A program made the position numbers and the translations under genes. Shown one piece after another: positions 35,801 to 47,979 of a DNA stretch of 64,000 nt. Every line of letters starts with the position of its first letter. Position 1 is the first letter of the stretch. Source of the stretch: Acanthococcus lagerstroemiae (lineage: Eukaryota > Arthropoda > Insecta > Hemiptera > Eriococcidae); NCBI GenBank assembly GCA_031841125.1, contig CM063107.1, positions 66,351,814-66,415,813 of the forward strand, written 5' to 3'. The notes below the pieces were generated by a model. It made no database searches and was not told the DNA's origin. It worked only from the letters and a program-made list of their open reading frames with translations.

Positions 35801-36605
35801 ATGTAATTTTGACCCAAAGACACTGAGAAATGGGGAAAATAATTCTTATTAAATCAGATACGTTAGTTTAGTGATAAGTAGAGCACGGATTTCGTGGCAT
35901 TTGTCAGATTACTTGCATGAGGGCGGAAGGATTGGGAGTGAAAGGTAAGTACGTTTTAGGATATGGGGAGGCTAGGGAAAAAAATTTTTTTTGGCCAAAA
36001 ATGCCAAAAACCGGTATAAATGCTAGAAACGGATAAAATGCCAAATACGACCAATATCAACAATGAAATTCTTGTATGCATAAAAGAACGAAAAAAATGA
36101 CACATTTCTCACGATGAGTACAAAAATTTCGGGATATAACGTGCAACATAGTAACATATTTCGGATACATTGTAACATGACTCGGGGGGCAGGCATATGC
36201 AAGAATGTTGATAAATAGAGATTGATAAAGAAAAACGATTTAAGAATTAGTGTTCTTTCAACTGCGAACGGTATCAATATAAATTAAAAGAAAAAAAAAT
36301 TATCTATTGCTCAAATACACAATTTTCCACTTTTACTCAAGATTTTTGTGATTTTTTTTTCCAGTGCCAAATAATGCCAACTTTTGAATTTTAATAGCCA
36401 AAACTCAGCTTCAGAATTGCCAAGAAATCCGTGCTCTAGTGATAAGTTATTTTATACAAATAAATAAATGAAACTTCAACATTTAAAAAAATCAACGTTT
36501 TTGGCTTTTTTGGTCGATGAAGGGCTAGCTGTTGTTCTGTAAACATCCGCTGAAAAATCATTGTTAGGATCCTTCCTATCAGTTCTTCATCATCATTAAA
36601 GAGTA

Positions 36606-37430
36606 AAGGTGCCTAATATCGACCAGTTCCTAAATCCGACCACCAGCCGTTGTCGGCTCCTAATGACTTCCGTGGAAAAATATTTTTTTATTCGTTTTTC
36701 ACAGACAAATCGTATGAAACCGAAATTATCGCTCTAAAGCCAAAATTGGCGGAGATATTCGCAGACAAAGAATTTGAGATGTCCAAAAAATTTTCAAGGC
36801 GTGATTTCAAATGTTGATTGTATAAATGTGGTTTACGTAATTAAATTAGGTAAATTTTAATTTAAAGTGAAGATTTCAAATTATATTGGTGCTCGATTGA
36901 TTTGGAGAATTAATACCTGTTTTTATCATTTCATGACATTTTTTCATCTGTTCATATCGACTAGTGATGCCGAAAGAATCGAAAAGTTGACAAAAATGGC
37001 CAGAAATAGCAATGACAGGTGCTGTCAGATCGTCTCTGTGCATATGTGCCCAGATGTGAGTGCTTGGGGGATAAGGTTCCAATCTGCATTTGCAGGGACG
37101 AAACCATTGTGGGAAGGGGGTGACCCTCCCAATAATTAGGCAGTCGGCAAATTTTGTTTATTTCCCGATTAACTTGTTACTTTTATTAGTTTTGGAGGTG
37201 GTCGATATTAGGCGCTTTTTTTTTTTTTTTTTTTTTTTTTCAATACCCACATTTGACACATTTCAGAGAAAAATTCGGGAAAAATCGAAACAAAAACTTG
37301 GGGGTTGAAATTTTTGGGGTTAAAACTATAGAATAGTTGGTCTACGTTTCGCGCTATCAACGACTTTTCTACGCGAATTTGAGGCTGAGTAATTCGAAAA
37401 ACAAAAATGGTGGTCGATATTCAGTACCTT
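36606..37430. mobile_element. Mariner-type TIR element, ~825 bp
   Basis: Ends AAGGTGCCTAATATCGACCA and (complement of right end) AAGGTACTGAATATCGACCA, each next to TA. An internal copy of the end (GGTCGATATTAGGCGC) lies at about 37198, beside a T-run. No transposase motif was found in the short internal frames, so it is non-autonomous. Confidence 0.75.
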
Positions 37431-37472
37431 TACCCTTATTAGCTGTGGTATTAGGGACCAAGGTTGTGATTT

Positions 37473-37598
37473 TAGTAAAACTCCGGATTATCCGCCCTTG
37501 GTTAGGCGGATAACCTGGAAAAACGGGCAGGTATAAATTCGAGACGGATAAGCCGGAAGGCGGATAAACCGATGGCGGATAATCGGGAGTCTACTGTA
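37473..37598. mobile_element. Pogo/Tigger-like MITE
   Basis: 126 bp with ends carrying CTCCGGATTATCCGCC and GGCGGATAATCGGGAG, flanked by TA. The GGCGGATAA word repeats internally four or more times. It resembles Tigger-like MITE ends by pattern. Confidence 0.7.
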
Positions 37599-39340
37599 TT
37601 CATAACAGGACTCTCAAGAGGTTTTCTACCTAAAAAGCTTCAAAAGCCTTTATCTGTATACGACATTCTGATTTTTAGATAATTCAGTTTCCATTTCTGT
37701 TGACATCCGTTTTGAATCAAAGTGGTAAATTTCTCAATATTGGAAGTACACGTGGGATTAGCATTACTTGATTTTTAAAGGATTTTGAGCATTTTGAGAA
37801 TATTTATATCAGAAATGGAGAGTTCTTAGGAGGTTTTTTAGCAAGCCTGTTTTTGTAATCGAAATTCTGATTTTGAAACTTCAGCTCCTATTTCCAACAT
37901 TAGTTTTGAATCAAAGGGCTAAATCTCTGGATATTGGAAAGACAAAAGATTGGCTTTACTATAGGATTTCGAAAGATTTTGGGCATTTTAAAAATTTTCC
38001 GGTCGGAAATGTATAGTTATTAGAAGGCTCCTAGTAACCTTTACACGTTATCAACACTGTTTTTTTTTTGAAGACTTCTGTTCCCATTTCCAACATTTGT
38101 TTTGAATCAAAGGGATAAATCTCTAGATATTGGAAGAATAAGGAACTGGCACTATTAGAGTTTTGAGAAATTTTGGGCATTTTGAAAATATTCATATCGG
38201 AAATGGAGGGTTCGTAGGAGGATGTCTAGAGAGGTTTTATTTTTTTGTGGTTGGGAAGAAGTTCATTGTGGGCTGGGTCCCAAAATATTTTTGCGCCACT
38301 ACCAGTATAAATATTCTTTTGCTCAACTATGAATCCCCACCCTCTAAAAAATGGTCAAGAATTCCTAAGCTTGTATTTCCGCCACCTCTGCAGTGTATAT
38401 CATTTTACCGGAACTAATGCTTGACGCTTTCAATTCTTCTCTTACCAAAGACTGGCCAATTCAACAGAAAATTGTGACCCCCACCCAAGCCTTCAGCAGC
38501 ACCGAATTGAAGAGAGAATTAATTTTTCAATGAACACAAAAACTGTCAAGATTGTTGTTATGAGCGAGTGCGATCCTTGAACACAAATTTTCGGTAATTA
38601 TGCACCATTAGAATGGCCCTTATTTTTTAATTTTGATTTTTCAATCTGCTACTCCCAGGATCGATTTCCAAGATTAAAAGAAAAATTTCTGCAAAGTTTA
38701 AGCAACATCTGAAAAGTTTAACCCGTACGACAAGGAGGGAGAAGTTCTTGTTGCAGTTAACATTGATTTTTTGAATGGTGTTTCAAAAATTTCGGGGGAG
38801 CCTCCTCGTATGAGTCTAGAAATAATTTTCATCTTTTGAATTTGAGGTTCTAATGGTCGCTAAATCCATTTTTGGGACTATTTCTCCTTCTTTCGACCCT
38901 TCAGGCTTCACTGGGGGGGGGGGCTGATTTCTAGAGACTTCAATTGCCCTCAATGTTCGAGTTCTTCACACCGATAGTGGGGTTTCTTGGATCTCTGAAT
39001 CCACTTCTGGAGTTTTTTCTCCCCTTCCTTCAACCCTTGAGACGTCACGGAGGTTAATCATAAATTACTCTAATTTCGAAGTTCTTTACAGCGATAGTAC
39101 GGCTTTTTACGTCGCTGAATTCGTTTCAGGGGTCATCTTCACCCTGCCCTCCACCTTTGAGGATATACAGGAGGCTAATCTTCAATTCGTATAAATTCCC
39201 CCACTTTATACTTTTGTTCATTGTTAGTAAGGTATTCCGAGTCCGTGAATTTGTGGCTGGGTTATTTTCTCCCTTAAGTTTTCTACATACGATCAGTAAA
39301 ATGCATTACGTACGAATATCTGTTAAGCTTTACTTTTATA

Positions 39341-39655
39341 GAGTGTTTCACAAATTGTTCCCCGCCTTTTTTCTCTCTCACAAAATCAGATCTTTACGGG
39401 ACAGAAATGGATCGTTAAGTGACAATGTCTCAGCTTCTTTTCGGATAAAAAAATTTCGCTCCCTTAAAAGAGGGAATTCAAACATGCCACCGACGTTTGA
39501 AGGAATCTTGAATGGAAAAGTTTCGAGTATAACATCGAAACAGGGATTCCATGGGTCTTTGATTTGAATATCGCGCGTCAAATTTTTAATCCAGCTCGCT
39601 TTTGGACCCAGAAATCTAAATTTTGAACTCAAACCGAGTCAAAATTCAATTGAAT
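39341..39655 (+). repeat. Dispersed ~300-bp repeat, copy 2
   Basis: Partner of 35381-35690, starting AGAGTGTTTCACAAATTG and ending near CGAGTCAAAATTCAA. The 136-codon open frame at 39157-39567 runs into it and is not supported as a gene. Confidence 0.75.
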
Positions 39656-39999
39656 TGAGGAACCGAACAGTGTTTCAACGTAGTTTTTTTTCCGGCCACT
39701 TATTTCGAATACCGTATCGAATTTTAGATCCGACTCCAAGTTCAGCCTGAATTACCCGAATTACGGACCCAAAACGGGTCAGAATTAATTCTTCTTGAAA
39801 AATTAAATAAATTATAATTTTTTCTTTGGGCGGGAGGAGGAGGGTTACTGATTTTGAATATTGTATCAGATTTTTAGTCTGGTCTCAATTTAAACCACAA
39901 ATCAACATTTTCCTTCATCAAAGGGGGAAAATTGACTTTCACTTGAGGAGCTTACTTCCAAAATGACCTCACTGCAAAATGTAGCGTAATTGAGTTTCA

Positions 40000-40632
40000 A
40001 GAGGGTCTGAAGAATTTCAAGAGGATCTGATGAGTTTCAAAAGAATCTAATGAGTCTCATGAGTTCTGACAAGATGAGTTTTATTAAGTTTCAAAAGTTA
40101 AAAGCGTTAGTAGGATCCGAATTAATTTAAAACAAAATTTTATGAATCCTGGCAAGCAGTGGCGTAGCTACGGGTTTCCCAAAGGGGGGGGGGGGCACAA
40201 TGAGGTTTTCAAGGGAGAAAAAGTCGAAAAAAGTGGTATTTTTTAAAAATTGCCGATATTAGAGGACTATGTAGAAATATTGGGGGGCACGTGCCTCCCC
40301 CCACGCTACGCCACTGCTGGCACGTAGTAATGGAAACAGAATGAGTTTTAGTAGAATTTAAATAAATTTGAAGGGGTTTAAATGTGGTTCAAATGAGGGA
40401 GGAAGTAACTCCTGGAATGAATACAGCGACCTTTTAAACTTGTATTTTGAATGAACATAATTCTTCGGCTCGTATGGGAAGGCTCCCCCAAAATCCCCAA
40501 CTCCAAAAATTAATTTTAATTCCCTAAGAACTTCTCCGCCTCTTGCAGTACAGCTTAAGCTTTTTAGATGTTGCTTGAAATTTGCATAACATGATTTTTC
40601 AACCCACGGTTTGTCTCGTATCACAATAAACT
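40000..40632 (+). repeat. Dispersed repeat (contains a hAT insertion), copy 1
   Basis: Parallels 42175-42815 in order: GAAGAATTTCAAGAGGATCT, TAATGAGTCTCATGAGTTCT, AATTTTATGAATCCT, then TTTTAATTCCCTAAGAACTT and TTTTTCAACCCACGG. The main difference is the 160-bp hAT-like element at 40157, absent in the partner. Weaker relatives lie at 59510-59760 and, inverted, at about 38620-38830 and 58300-58450. Confidence 0.75.
40157..40316. mobile_element. hAT-like MITE (CAGTGGCGTAGC)
   Basis: 160 bp with ends CAGTGGCGTAGCTA and CTACGCCACTG, and flanking octamers CTGGCAAG and CTGGCACG (seven of eight). The paralogous site at about 42361 has no insertion, which confirms the boundaries. Confidence 0.88.
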
Positions 40633-40639
40633 ATGGCAG

Positions 40640-41569
40640 TCTCTGGCAGAGTAACGGGTACCCTACGAAATTATCGAAACTCTCGTCTACCGAAGCTATG
40701 TGCAAACGGATCCTCTATCCAAAGGAGAGTGAATCAGGGGGATCCCCTCTCCCCAAACCATTTTAACACGTACTGGAACAAATTTTTAGAACTTCAAAAT
40801 GGGAGGAAAAAGGAATTAAAGTTCAAGTTTGGTTGTTTAATATCCTTAGGTTTGAGGGCGATGTAGTAATAATTGAAAAAGATGTTGAGGAAATAATAAA
40901 AATGACCAAAGACCTACAAGGGCCGAGCCAAAACTTCTGACTTTCTATGAATCTAACAAAATGCATGTCAAATAGGAAAGGAGTGGACGAAGTCTGGCAT
41001 GAAGGGACAAAAATCAGTAGGGTGAAGGACTACAACAAATACTTGGGACAAACTACATATTTTGGTAACATCAGGGGAGGGGGGGTTATTGACTCAAGAA
41101 TATCAAATGGATGGAAATTTTTTTGAGCCCAGAAATACATTCTCAAAAGTAAAATCCTTGAAGCTGTGTAGTTTCTGTCCGGAGATATGAGCGCCTTAAC
41201 AAAAAATCAAATGAAGCGTTCAGAAAAAACGTACAACTCAGTGCTGAGGAGTATACTGAGGATTAGTTTGAGGGATAATAGCACACTGAGTTCGGTCAGA
41301 AATCAGACGGGTGCAAGAGATATAGAGTATGAAATTAGGAGACTGAAATACAAATGTGCGGGTCGTATGGAGAGGAAACTGCGAAATCGAACTTGGCATG
41401 CACCGTGTGGACCCCTGGACAGGGAAAAAACAGATCAACCAACAACAGCCTGGTTTGACGAGTTCCTGTAAACCCTAGATCCATACTGGGGAACCGCAGG
41501 AAGAGAAAGAAAGGGATGGAAAAGGGTGACAGAAGCTTATGCTCCACAGTGGGTAAGTTAGGCAACGGC
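40640..41569 (+). pseudogene. LINE E, RT C-terminal half
   Basis: Broken plus-strand frames: RRVNQGDPLSPNHFNTYWNK (GVKQGDPLSPxLFN block), LSMNLTKCMSNRK, SALTKNQMKRSEKTYNSVLR, SILRISLRDN, YEIRRLKYKCAGRM, then TTAWFDEFL and GRERKGWKRVTEAYAPQW. This tail is the R-x-R-W/W-x-x-A pattern of EN-RT LINEs and resembles the end of LINE D. It is cut on the right by the hAT-like element at 41570. Confidence 0.85.
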
Positions 41570-41812
41570 CAGGTACGAAAATAAGTGGAGGGACAGGGGG
41601 CAGCGTGCCCCCAAGCCTCCGCCGGAGTTGGGAAATTTTATTAGATGTATCAAAAGTTGGGAAAATCCAACAAGTCAAAAGTTTATTTATTTAATTATTT
41701 TTTTTATTTTTAGCTAATATAAACAAATTTTGAGACTTGGCAATTTTGAGCTGGGTTAGTTGGGAATTTAACCATTTTTGCCCCTTCAAAAAATCTCTTC
41801 GCTACGTCCCTG
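41570..41812. mobile_element. hAT-like MITE, family 1, copy 3
   Basis: Starts CAGGTACGAAAATAAG, ends CGCTACGTCCCTG. Octamers GCAACGGC (41562-41569) and GCAACGAC (41813-41820) match at seven of eight. Orientation is opposite to copy 1. Inserted immediately after the coding end of LINE E. Confidence 0.82.
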
Positions 41813-42174
41813 GCAACGACTAACTAAGTGTTGTACTTGGTAGCGTTTCTAACCAAAGTTGTAATGAAAAACAATAAAATAAAAATCAAGACCAGCCTAA
41901 TGGACCATGTATAGCGATTTTATGAGATTGTTGAGGGCTGAATGAGTTTTCAAAGAGCCTGGTGCGCAGAAGCGTAAATAGGGCTCAGAACTGGGAGGGG
42001 GGCTTAAGCCTCCTTATTATGAAATAACACCACCCCCGCATCATTTTCTTTGGTAGTTTTTCAGCGTTTTTTTTTTTTTTTGGGGGGGGGCTATCCCGTC
42101 TATTGGTGCCTATGCTGCTGCGTCACTTATGCTAATACCGAGGGCCCCTGATGTAAGTCTTGACAGCTCGTGAA

Positions 42175-42815
42175 TGAATTTCAGAAGTGTCCGAAGAATT
42201 TCAAGAGGATCTGATGAGTTCGAAAAAATCTAATAAGTCTCATGAGTTCTAAGAAGAAAATTTTGATTCATTTACAAAAGTTTGATGAGTCTTAAAGAAG
42301 TCAGAAGCAGCTATACAAGTATTAGTAGGGCCTGAATTAGTTTTAAACAAATTTTATGAATCCTAGCTAGTAGTTAGGGGAACCGAATGAATCTTGACAG
42401 AATTTGAATAAATTAAATTCAGTTAATTGTTATATTATTTTAAATTAAATTATTTAGTCATGAAATTTAAAAATAATATTTTAATAACATATATTAAATT
42501 GAAAGTTTTAAAAATTAAATAAAAAAAAATATTAAAATTTTATCAAATTTTTAATAAAAATTTTAATATTGAGTATATTTTATTAATTTTATAGAAAATT
42601 AATAACTCTGAAAATTCGTTCAGTGACCTTTAAACCTTTAGTTTGAACAAAAAAACAATACTTAAACTCATGTGGGGTGGCTCCCCTAGAATCTCAAATT
42701 CCAAAAATCAGTTTTAATTCCCTAAGAACTTCTCCTTCCTCCTTACGGCACAGCTTAAAAGCTTTCCGATTTGGCTCAAAATGAAATGTTTTTTCAACCC
42801 ACGGAGCCGAAGTAA
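42175..42815 (+). repeat. Dispersed repeat, copy 2 (empty hAT site)
   Basis: Partner of 40000-40632. It contains an AT-only expansion at about 42405-42605 that the partner lacks. Ends TTTTTCAACCCACGGAGCC. Confidence 0.72.
42405..42605. repeat. Extremely AT-rich patch
   Basis: About 200 bp almost without G or C (TTAAAT, ATATTAAAATTTTAT words), sitting inside a dispersed repeat copy. Low complexity, no frame. Confidence 0.7.
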
Positions 42816-44626
42816 AGGGTGGCTGGATCAGAAATACAAGATTTTCTCACCAAGAATAAATAAGGTCCACCCTAATGCACCATAACGATATGGCAATTTG
42901 ATAAGATTGTTGGGACTGGTCTCCATCCAACGACATTGATTACTTAAAATGTCAAATTTTGGATACATTCGTTTCTGGAAAATAGCTCTTCAATTACAAC
43001 TTCTGACGCATCGCCACATCACTGAAACTTTTACTCTCACTCCTCGATCAGATTCTCCACCCTTCATTTACTTTTCCAATTAATTTTTTTTTGTTCTCTG
43101 TTCACGAACTTCGACCTCGCCACACGTTTTTTCTTTCGCTCCGAGATATTGTTAAAATTTCATCGAAAATAATTAATTTCTTATTAGTCAGCGAAGCGGA
43201 ATATTTTTTAAAATTTACACTAAAAAGAGCGAACGAGAAAGAGGACAATTAAAACGAGAAAAAAAATGATGGTTATACCGCAAGTCATGCACTTCCTGCG
43301 TGCTGCTGGCTTTCCATAATGATAGCATTAACGACAATAAAAAAAAAGTTAAATGTCTGGCACGCAGCCCCCTGTTATTATTTCTATTTTAATGACGCTA
43401 CACTGGATTGGTTTTAACGAAATAGGCGGAGCTTATGTAGGTATCAAATACTTCATACTTTCCTTTTAGAGTCCTATATCAACTCCCATCCATTGGGAAG
43501 ACAACATGAAACCCTACCTTGTAGGTATGTCGCTTGCCAGCGATTATTATACTCTCTGAAAAACGCATTATAGTCTTCCAGCTGTCGTTTTCCGTCCACC
43601 GTTCGCCGTCAAACATCTCCAGAGCTAATTTAAATGGGCTGAATTAATTGCTGTACATAGGAAATTGTCTCGAGTCTCGACACTCCTCATGATTAGGAAG
43701 TGTGACTTGGCTGATAGACAATAGCGCGAGCGAAAGTCGACGTATGAAAATTATCAAATATGTCGGTCTACTTTACAACCTACTGCAATTAGCCTAAATC
43801 TACTTAAAAAAAAAACAGCAAAATTGTGTGAAATTGGTTGTAAAAAAACAAAGAAGTTGAGCTAAAATCTACGTACAAGTGCATTCATTCGCCGGAGCAG
43901 TTGATTCTCTCAAATCGTGCACAGGTGCACTCCAATTTCTCGTGAAATTGCCGAGCATGCGGATTATCTACTAATCACTTTGTTAGTTTCTTACAATACC
44001 TATGTATGTATCAAAAGCAACGCCATTTTGATTCACGTACCATCCGAGGAAAATGGGCACTCCTGCTGTCCTCCACTCGACTGAAGAGCCTGACGAGCTC
44101 AATCGCGCGACTAAAAAGCGAATAACGACCCGCGAGATGGAAAACACTTTTTCTTTCGATGTTCTGGTCGTACCAGTTGTTGAAAGTAACCAGGCAACCG
44201 AAACAAGACAAAATCAAGTTGGGGGCTGAACGCCCTACCCGGTGTACACCAATGATGTCTCTTATTGTTCGCCAGACTTCGAAAAAGGGTTGCGACTCGA
44301 TACCCACGTATACTTTTTTTCGAGCCCGCTATTAATCACCCGAAGCCTCCTCTTAACCTGTGCATGAAAATTCGTCAATTTCAAACCAACTTTTCGAAAT
44401 AATGATTGATCGAATTTCCGATTCCATCTTTCGTACTCGTAAGTTACGTATATTTTGGTGAATAGAGAATACATAGCATCGCCTTCGAAAAACCTATAAA
44501 TACGTTCAGGTGTGCGGGGGAACGGGAGGGTACCGGGGGAAATCATACCTCCCAGAAAAATAAAGTTTAAGCTAATGCTTCGAACATGGTGGTAGATCGT
44601 GGAAACAATCTTACACCGGGCACATC

Positions 44627-45206
44627 CAGGGATGTTCCCATGGGGGGGGGGCTACCGGGGCTCAGCCCCGTCTCAAGAATTTTTAGGAAAATCCAGGAAG
44701 GGCTCAGCCCCTCCTCGAGAAATTACCTAAAATAAACAATATTCAGTCTTGTAAAATCAAAAATTCATCAAGATACTAATCGATGATTGGACTTTGAAAA
44801 GTGTAATGCAAAAAAGTCCGACTTCAGCGCTACTATTGGTCCCTGTTGTAATTTTATAGTGTTGTTAATTGTTGCATAATATTTTTTTGCTGTTACATTT
44901 TTACGTCTCCTTAACCTACCACATTGATAGTGATAAAAATACTCAGGATTTGTTAAAAAATGTATTTACTAAATAAACCTTTGTATCCACTGTAACGTCT
45001 GTAATTATTTTAAATTTTAATCAATTTTGTTGAAAATGAATTTTTTTGTACTTTTTATAAATTTATTGCGGTTTTATTGCGAATTTATAAACGATGACCC
45101 ATTTTGAAGCGAATATGACCTTTGACTGAGATGTTTTTTTTTTTTTAATGAGGAAATTATTCTTAATTTAGAGCCCCCCTCAAAAAACTTCATGGGGACA
45201 TCACTG
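44627..45206. mobile_element. hAT-like non-autonomous element, ~580 bp
   Basis: Ends CAGGGATGTTCCCATG and CATGGGGACATCACTG are inverted repeats. Exact 8-bp duplication GGCACATC (44619-44626 and 45207-45214). GC-rich edges with a GGGGCTCAGCCCCG palindrome; the interior is AT-rich and non-coding. Confidence 0.9.
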
Positions 45207-45303
45207 GGCACATCCGAATAAATAAGAATCTCACTCATTCCCAGTTTCTGAATGATTCTCATTCCCTCAAAATTGTCACTTGGTGATGAGTGAGAAATAC
45301 TCG

Positions 45304-45639
45304 CAGGAACGTACCGAAGAGTTTTTCTTAAGTGGGAGGGGTAAATAACTCAGAATTCCCAAGTATCAAGACAAAAAAAACCTTTTGACTTGTTGGATTT
45401 TTCCAACTGACTCGACTCAAAATTCGCACGTATGAAAGCAAAAGAAGAAAAACCGTTTGACTTGTTGGGTTTTCCCAACTTCTCAGCTCAATTCCCTAGT
45501 ATCAAAGCAAAAAAAAAACACGTTTTAATTTGTTGGATTTTTCCAACTCGCTTGACTGAAATAGTAAATGTTTCCAATTGCTGAGCGAAAAGTTCCTAAA
45601 GGGTGGGGAGAAGTTGCCCCTTCCATCGGTACATCCCTG
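45304..45639. mobile_element. hAT-like MITE, family 1, copy 4
   Basis: Starts CAGGAACGTACCGAAGAG, ends CGGTACATCCCTG. Exact 8-bp duplication AATACTCG (45296-45303 and 45640-45647). Three internal ~75-bp subrepeats (AACTCAAAATTC, AAAGCAAAA, CTTGTTGG) are clear here. Confidence 0.92.
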
Positions 45640-46744
45640 AATACTCGAAGCTTTGGACGATTTGTGCTGACAATTCCTTTCAGTTGCAGCGAGTTTTATA
45701 TAGCTGGTGTCATCAGGGCCAGTGATCTTTCATTTTTCTCACCTGGTGCAAATACACAACAAAATTTCTAATAAGGAACCTTGGGAACACCCCCTTCCCC
45801 AAGAAAATTGAAACACAGAAAACATCCAAGAAGTACCGATAAGTATTTAAAAATGTGGGAAATTTAGCCTGGTGTACGTTCTTTAATGCAAGTGGACTTT
45901 TGCTGGTTCTGGCTGGAGTTGCACTTTTGCTACATCTTACGAGTATAAACAGGGAGTGGAATTCTGTGAAATTATTTGCATGCCAGTTTTGATAGAGAAG
46001 CAGTATATGAAGCATACTGTCGAAAAAATTCGACTTTGATATTAATTATTAGCCCAATATAATTAATAGTCGAAATATTGAATTCATGCGATCAGTTAAA
46101 ATATCTCGAGAAGGACAGCCTCGAATGCTTTCAAAGCAAAACATTTCAGCCTGTAACCGGAAAATTCGACTTCGACTGATAGCAGTAGTGTTCGCTATTG
46201 TTAATAGCCGAAACGATAAAATAGATAAGGTCAAAAAGGTTCAGTCTCTTTTGTAACTCCTCGTATCGGACAGCCTCAGATACTTTAACAGAGCCAATCG
46301 CTTGAGCCTGTTAACCGAAAACTAACGTTAAACCAATGAGTCATGATCATGTTTATACCAGGCACTGCAGTACCTGGTAGCCAGCAGGAGACCTTAGTCT
46401 AATTTCTGTTCAGATGTTCATATGGTTCAAATGTGAGTTTTTCTTGCGTTCTCGTACGTCGTGTAATTTACTGTGAATGTGAATTTGCGCTCGTGTTCGT
46501 GTTGACGCAGCTCCAAGCAGAATTGTGAAGATTCACAGGTCAGATAATCGTTAGATTTTGCTACTAATTTTACCAAAGTTGATCTCGCTCTCTCTACTTC
46601 GCTCTCTTTCTCTCTGTTTCTCTCTCGCTAGCGCTCGCCCGCGCACTGGCCCCGAGTGGCAATACGTTGACATGCTCTGTAATAAGCTGTGCACATGCTA
46701 ACTATAACGAACCCTGCAATATATTCACCGACTCCTCTGTCGGC

Positions 46745-47225
46745 CAACAACAACCTGTAATAAGTGAACATTACTAGTGGTGCACTTGATATGTTCGAGC
46801 AATCCCTTGACATCGAGTCCACCTCTGTAAGTTCCCATCTCTATTACTAGTAGTTCACTTGATGTTCGAGCAATCCTTAACATTGAGTCCACGTCTGTAA
46901 GTTCCCGTTTCCCATTACTATGGTGCATTTAGTGTTAAGCAGTCCTTGACACTGAGTCCACTTGTGAGTAGTTGTGTTTGTGGTGCATTTGGTGTTGAGC
47001 TGTATAATCCTTAACATTGAGTCCACGTCTGTAAGTTCCTGTTTCCCATTACTATGGTGCATTTAGTGTTAAGCAGTCCTTGACACTGAGTCCACTTGTG
47101 AGTAGTTGTGTTTGTGGTGCATTTGGCGTTGAGCTGTACTTGACACTGAGTCCACCTGTAAGTTGTGGTGTTTGTGGTGCGTTTGATGTTCAAGCAGTAC
47201 TTTTGACATTGAGTTCACTGGTAAG
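46745..47225 (+). repeat. Minisatellite, seven ~60-70-bp units
   Basis: The word GAGTCCAC (GAGTTCAC in the last) occurs at 46815, 46885, 46954, 47019, 47088, 47148 and 47211, giving periods of 70, 69, 65, 69, 60 and 63. Each unit also has GGTGCATTTG-, GTTGAGC- and CTTGACA-like words. Minus-strand open frames through it (46628-47311) repeat a peptide because of the period and are not genes. Confidence 0.9.
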
Positions 47226-47424
47226 CTCTTAAATTGTCTTCCACAATTTTGACTAATACTTAGAAACACTATAAGCCGCCGCACATGCCGTCGTCCAAAC
47301 GCCTTGCACACCGCCTTGTACTGACTTCCTGAACCGCCCCTAGGATCTCCTATGTTGGTGCTTCACCTAACTAATCAATCATACCGTTATCTTGACATTG
47401 AATGACTGATAGTATATGTTTAGT

Positions 47425-47576
47425 GTCCATTTCTGAGTGTGAGTGAACTTGGTAATATTCCGTGTGTAGGGTGTGCCAATTCACTTTTTCTTCTTCTGTA
47501 TCTCAGAGCGTTTAACAGCCAAAAGCGCTCTGGAATACAGAAGAAGACAAAGTGAATTGGCACACCCTACACACGG
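47425..47576 (+). mobile_element. SINE snap-back composite, copy A
   Basis: Leader GAGTGTGAGTGAACTTGGTA, then a hairpin (47460-47576). Its arms contain CCGTGTG, TAGGGTGTGCCAATTCAC, TTTTTCTTCTTCTGTA and CAGAGCG around a short loop with AACAGCC. Imperfect direct repeats flank it (GATAGTATATGT from 47408, GACAGTATATGT from 47577). The inner arm is the 5' end of the SINE at 32049; the outer CCGTGTG/CACACGG pair is private. Confidence 0.82.
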
Positions 47577-47979
47577 GACAGTATATGTGTTTGTTTCATG
47601 TATACTGTTAGATGAAGCCACCAAGAAGTGAGACTGAAGCCGCCGCAAGAAATCTACTTTAGGAGCTCATTATTTACAAAAGTATTTGTAATATATGTAC
47701 CTTCTATTGTATACTATGGCTTTTCATTCTCATAAAAGTGACTTTCAGTATATAAACAACATTGCTAGCTCATCACAAGCCTTCCGCTGCACAAAGTTGA
47801 GCTTTCATAATTAACTGGCTAAAATAATCTATATTTCATACCATTTTATAAATTTGTATAAATCATAAAAATATGATAATGTATGAATTTTGGGTTGCAA
47901 TATTTCTCTGCTTAAACAAGATTATTTCACACATACTTTTACGTTTCAGGCCATTCTGAGAAAAATGAGCCCTATTTTA

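Noticed and set aside
41967..42119. Possible hAT-like element with a poly-T/poly-G interior
   Set aside because: Ends (CAGAAGCGTA and TATGCTG) pair poorly and no 8-bp duplication was found.
44011..44546. Two overlapping minus-strand frames of 94-98 codons
   Set aside because: No motif, no consistent splice sites, and the two overlap in different frames.
46628..47311. Several overlapping minus-strand open frames with a repeated MHHSNGK-like peptide
   Set aside because: They lie on a minisatellite with a 60-70-bp period; the repeated peptide follows from the DNA repeat, and frames shift between units.
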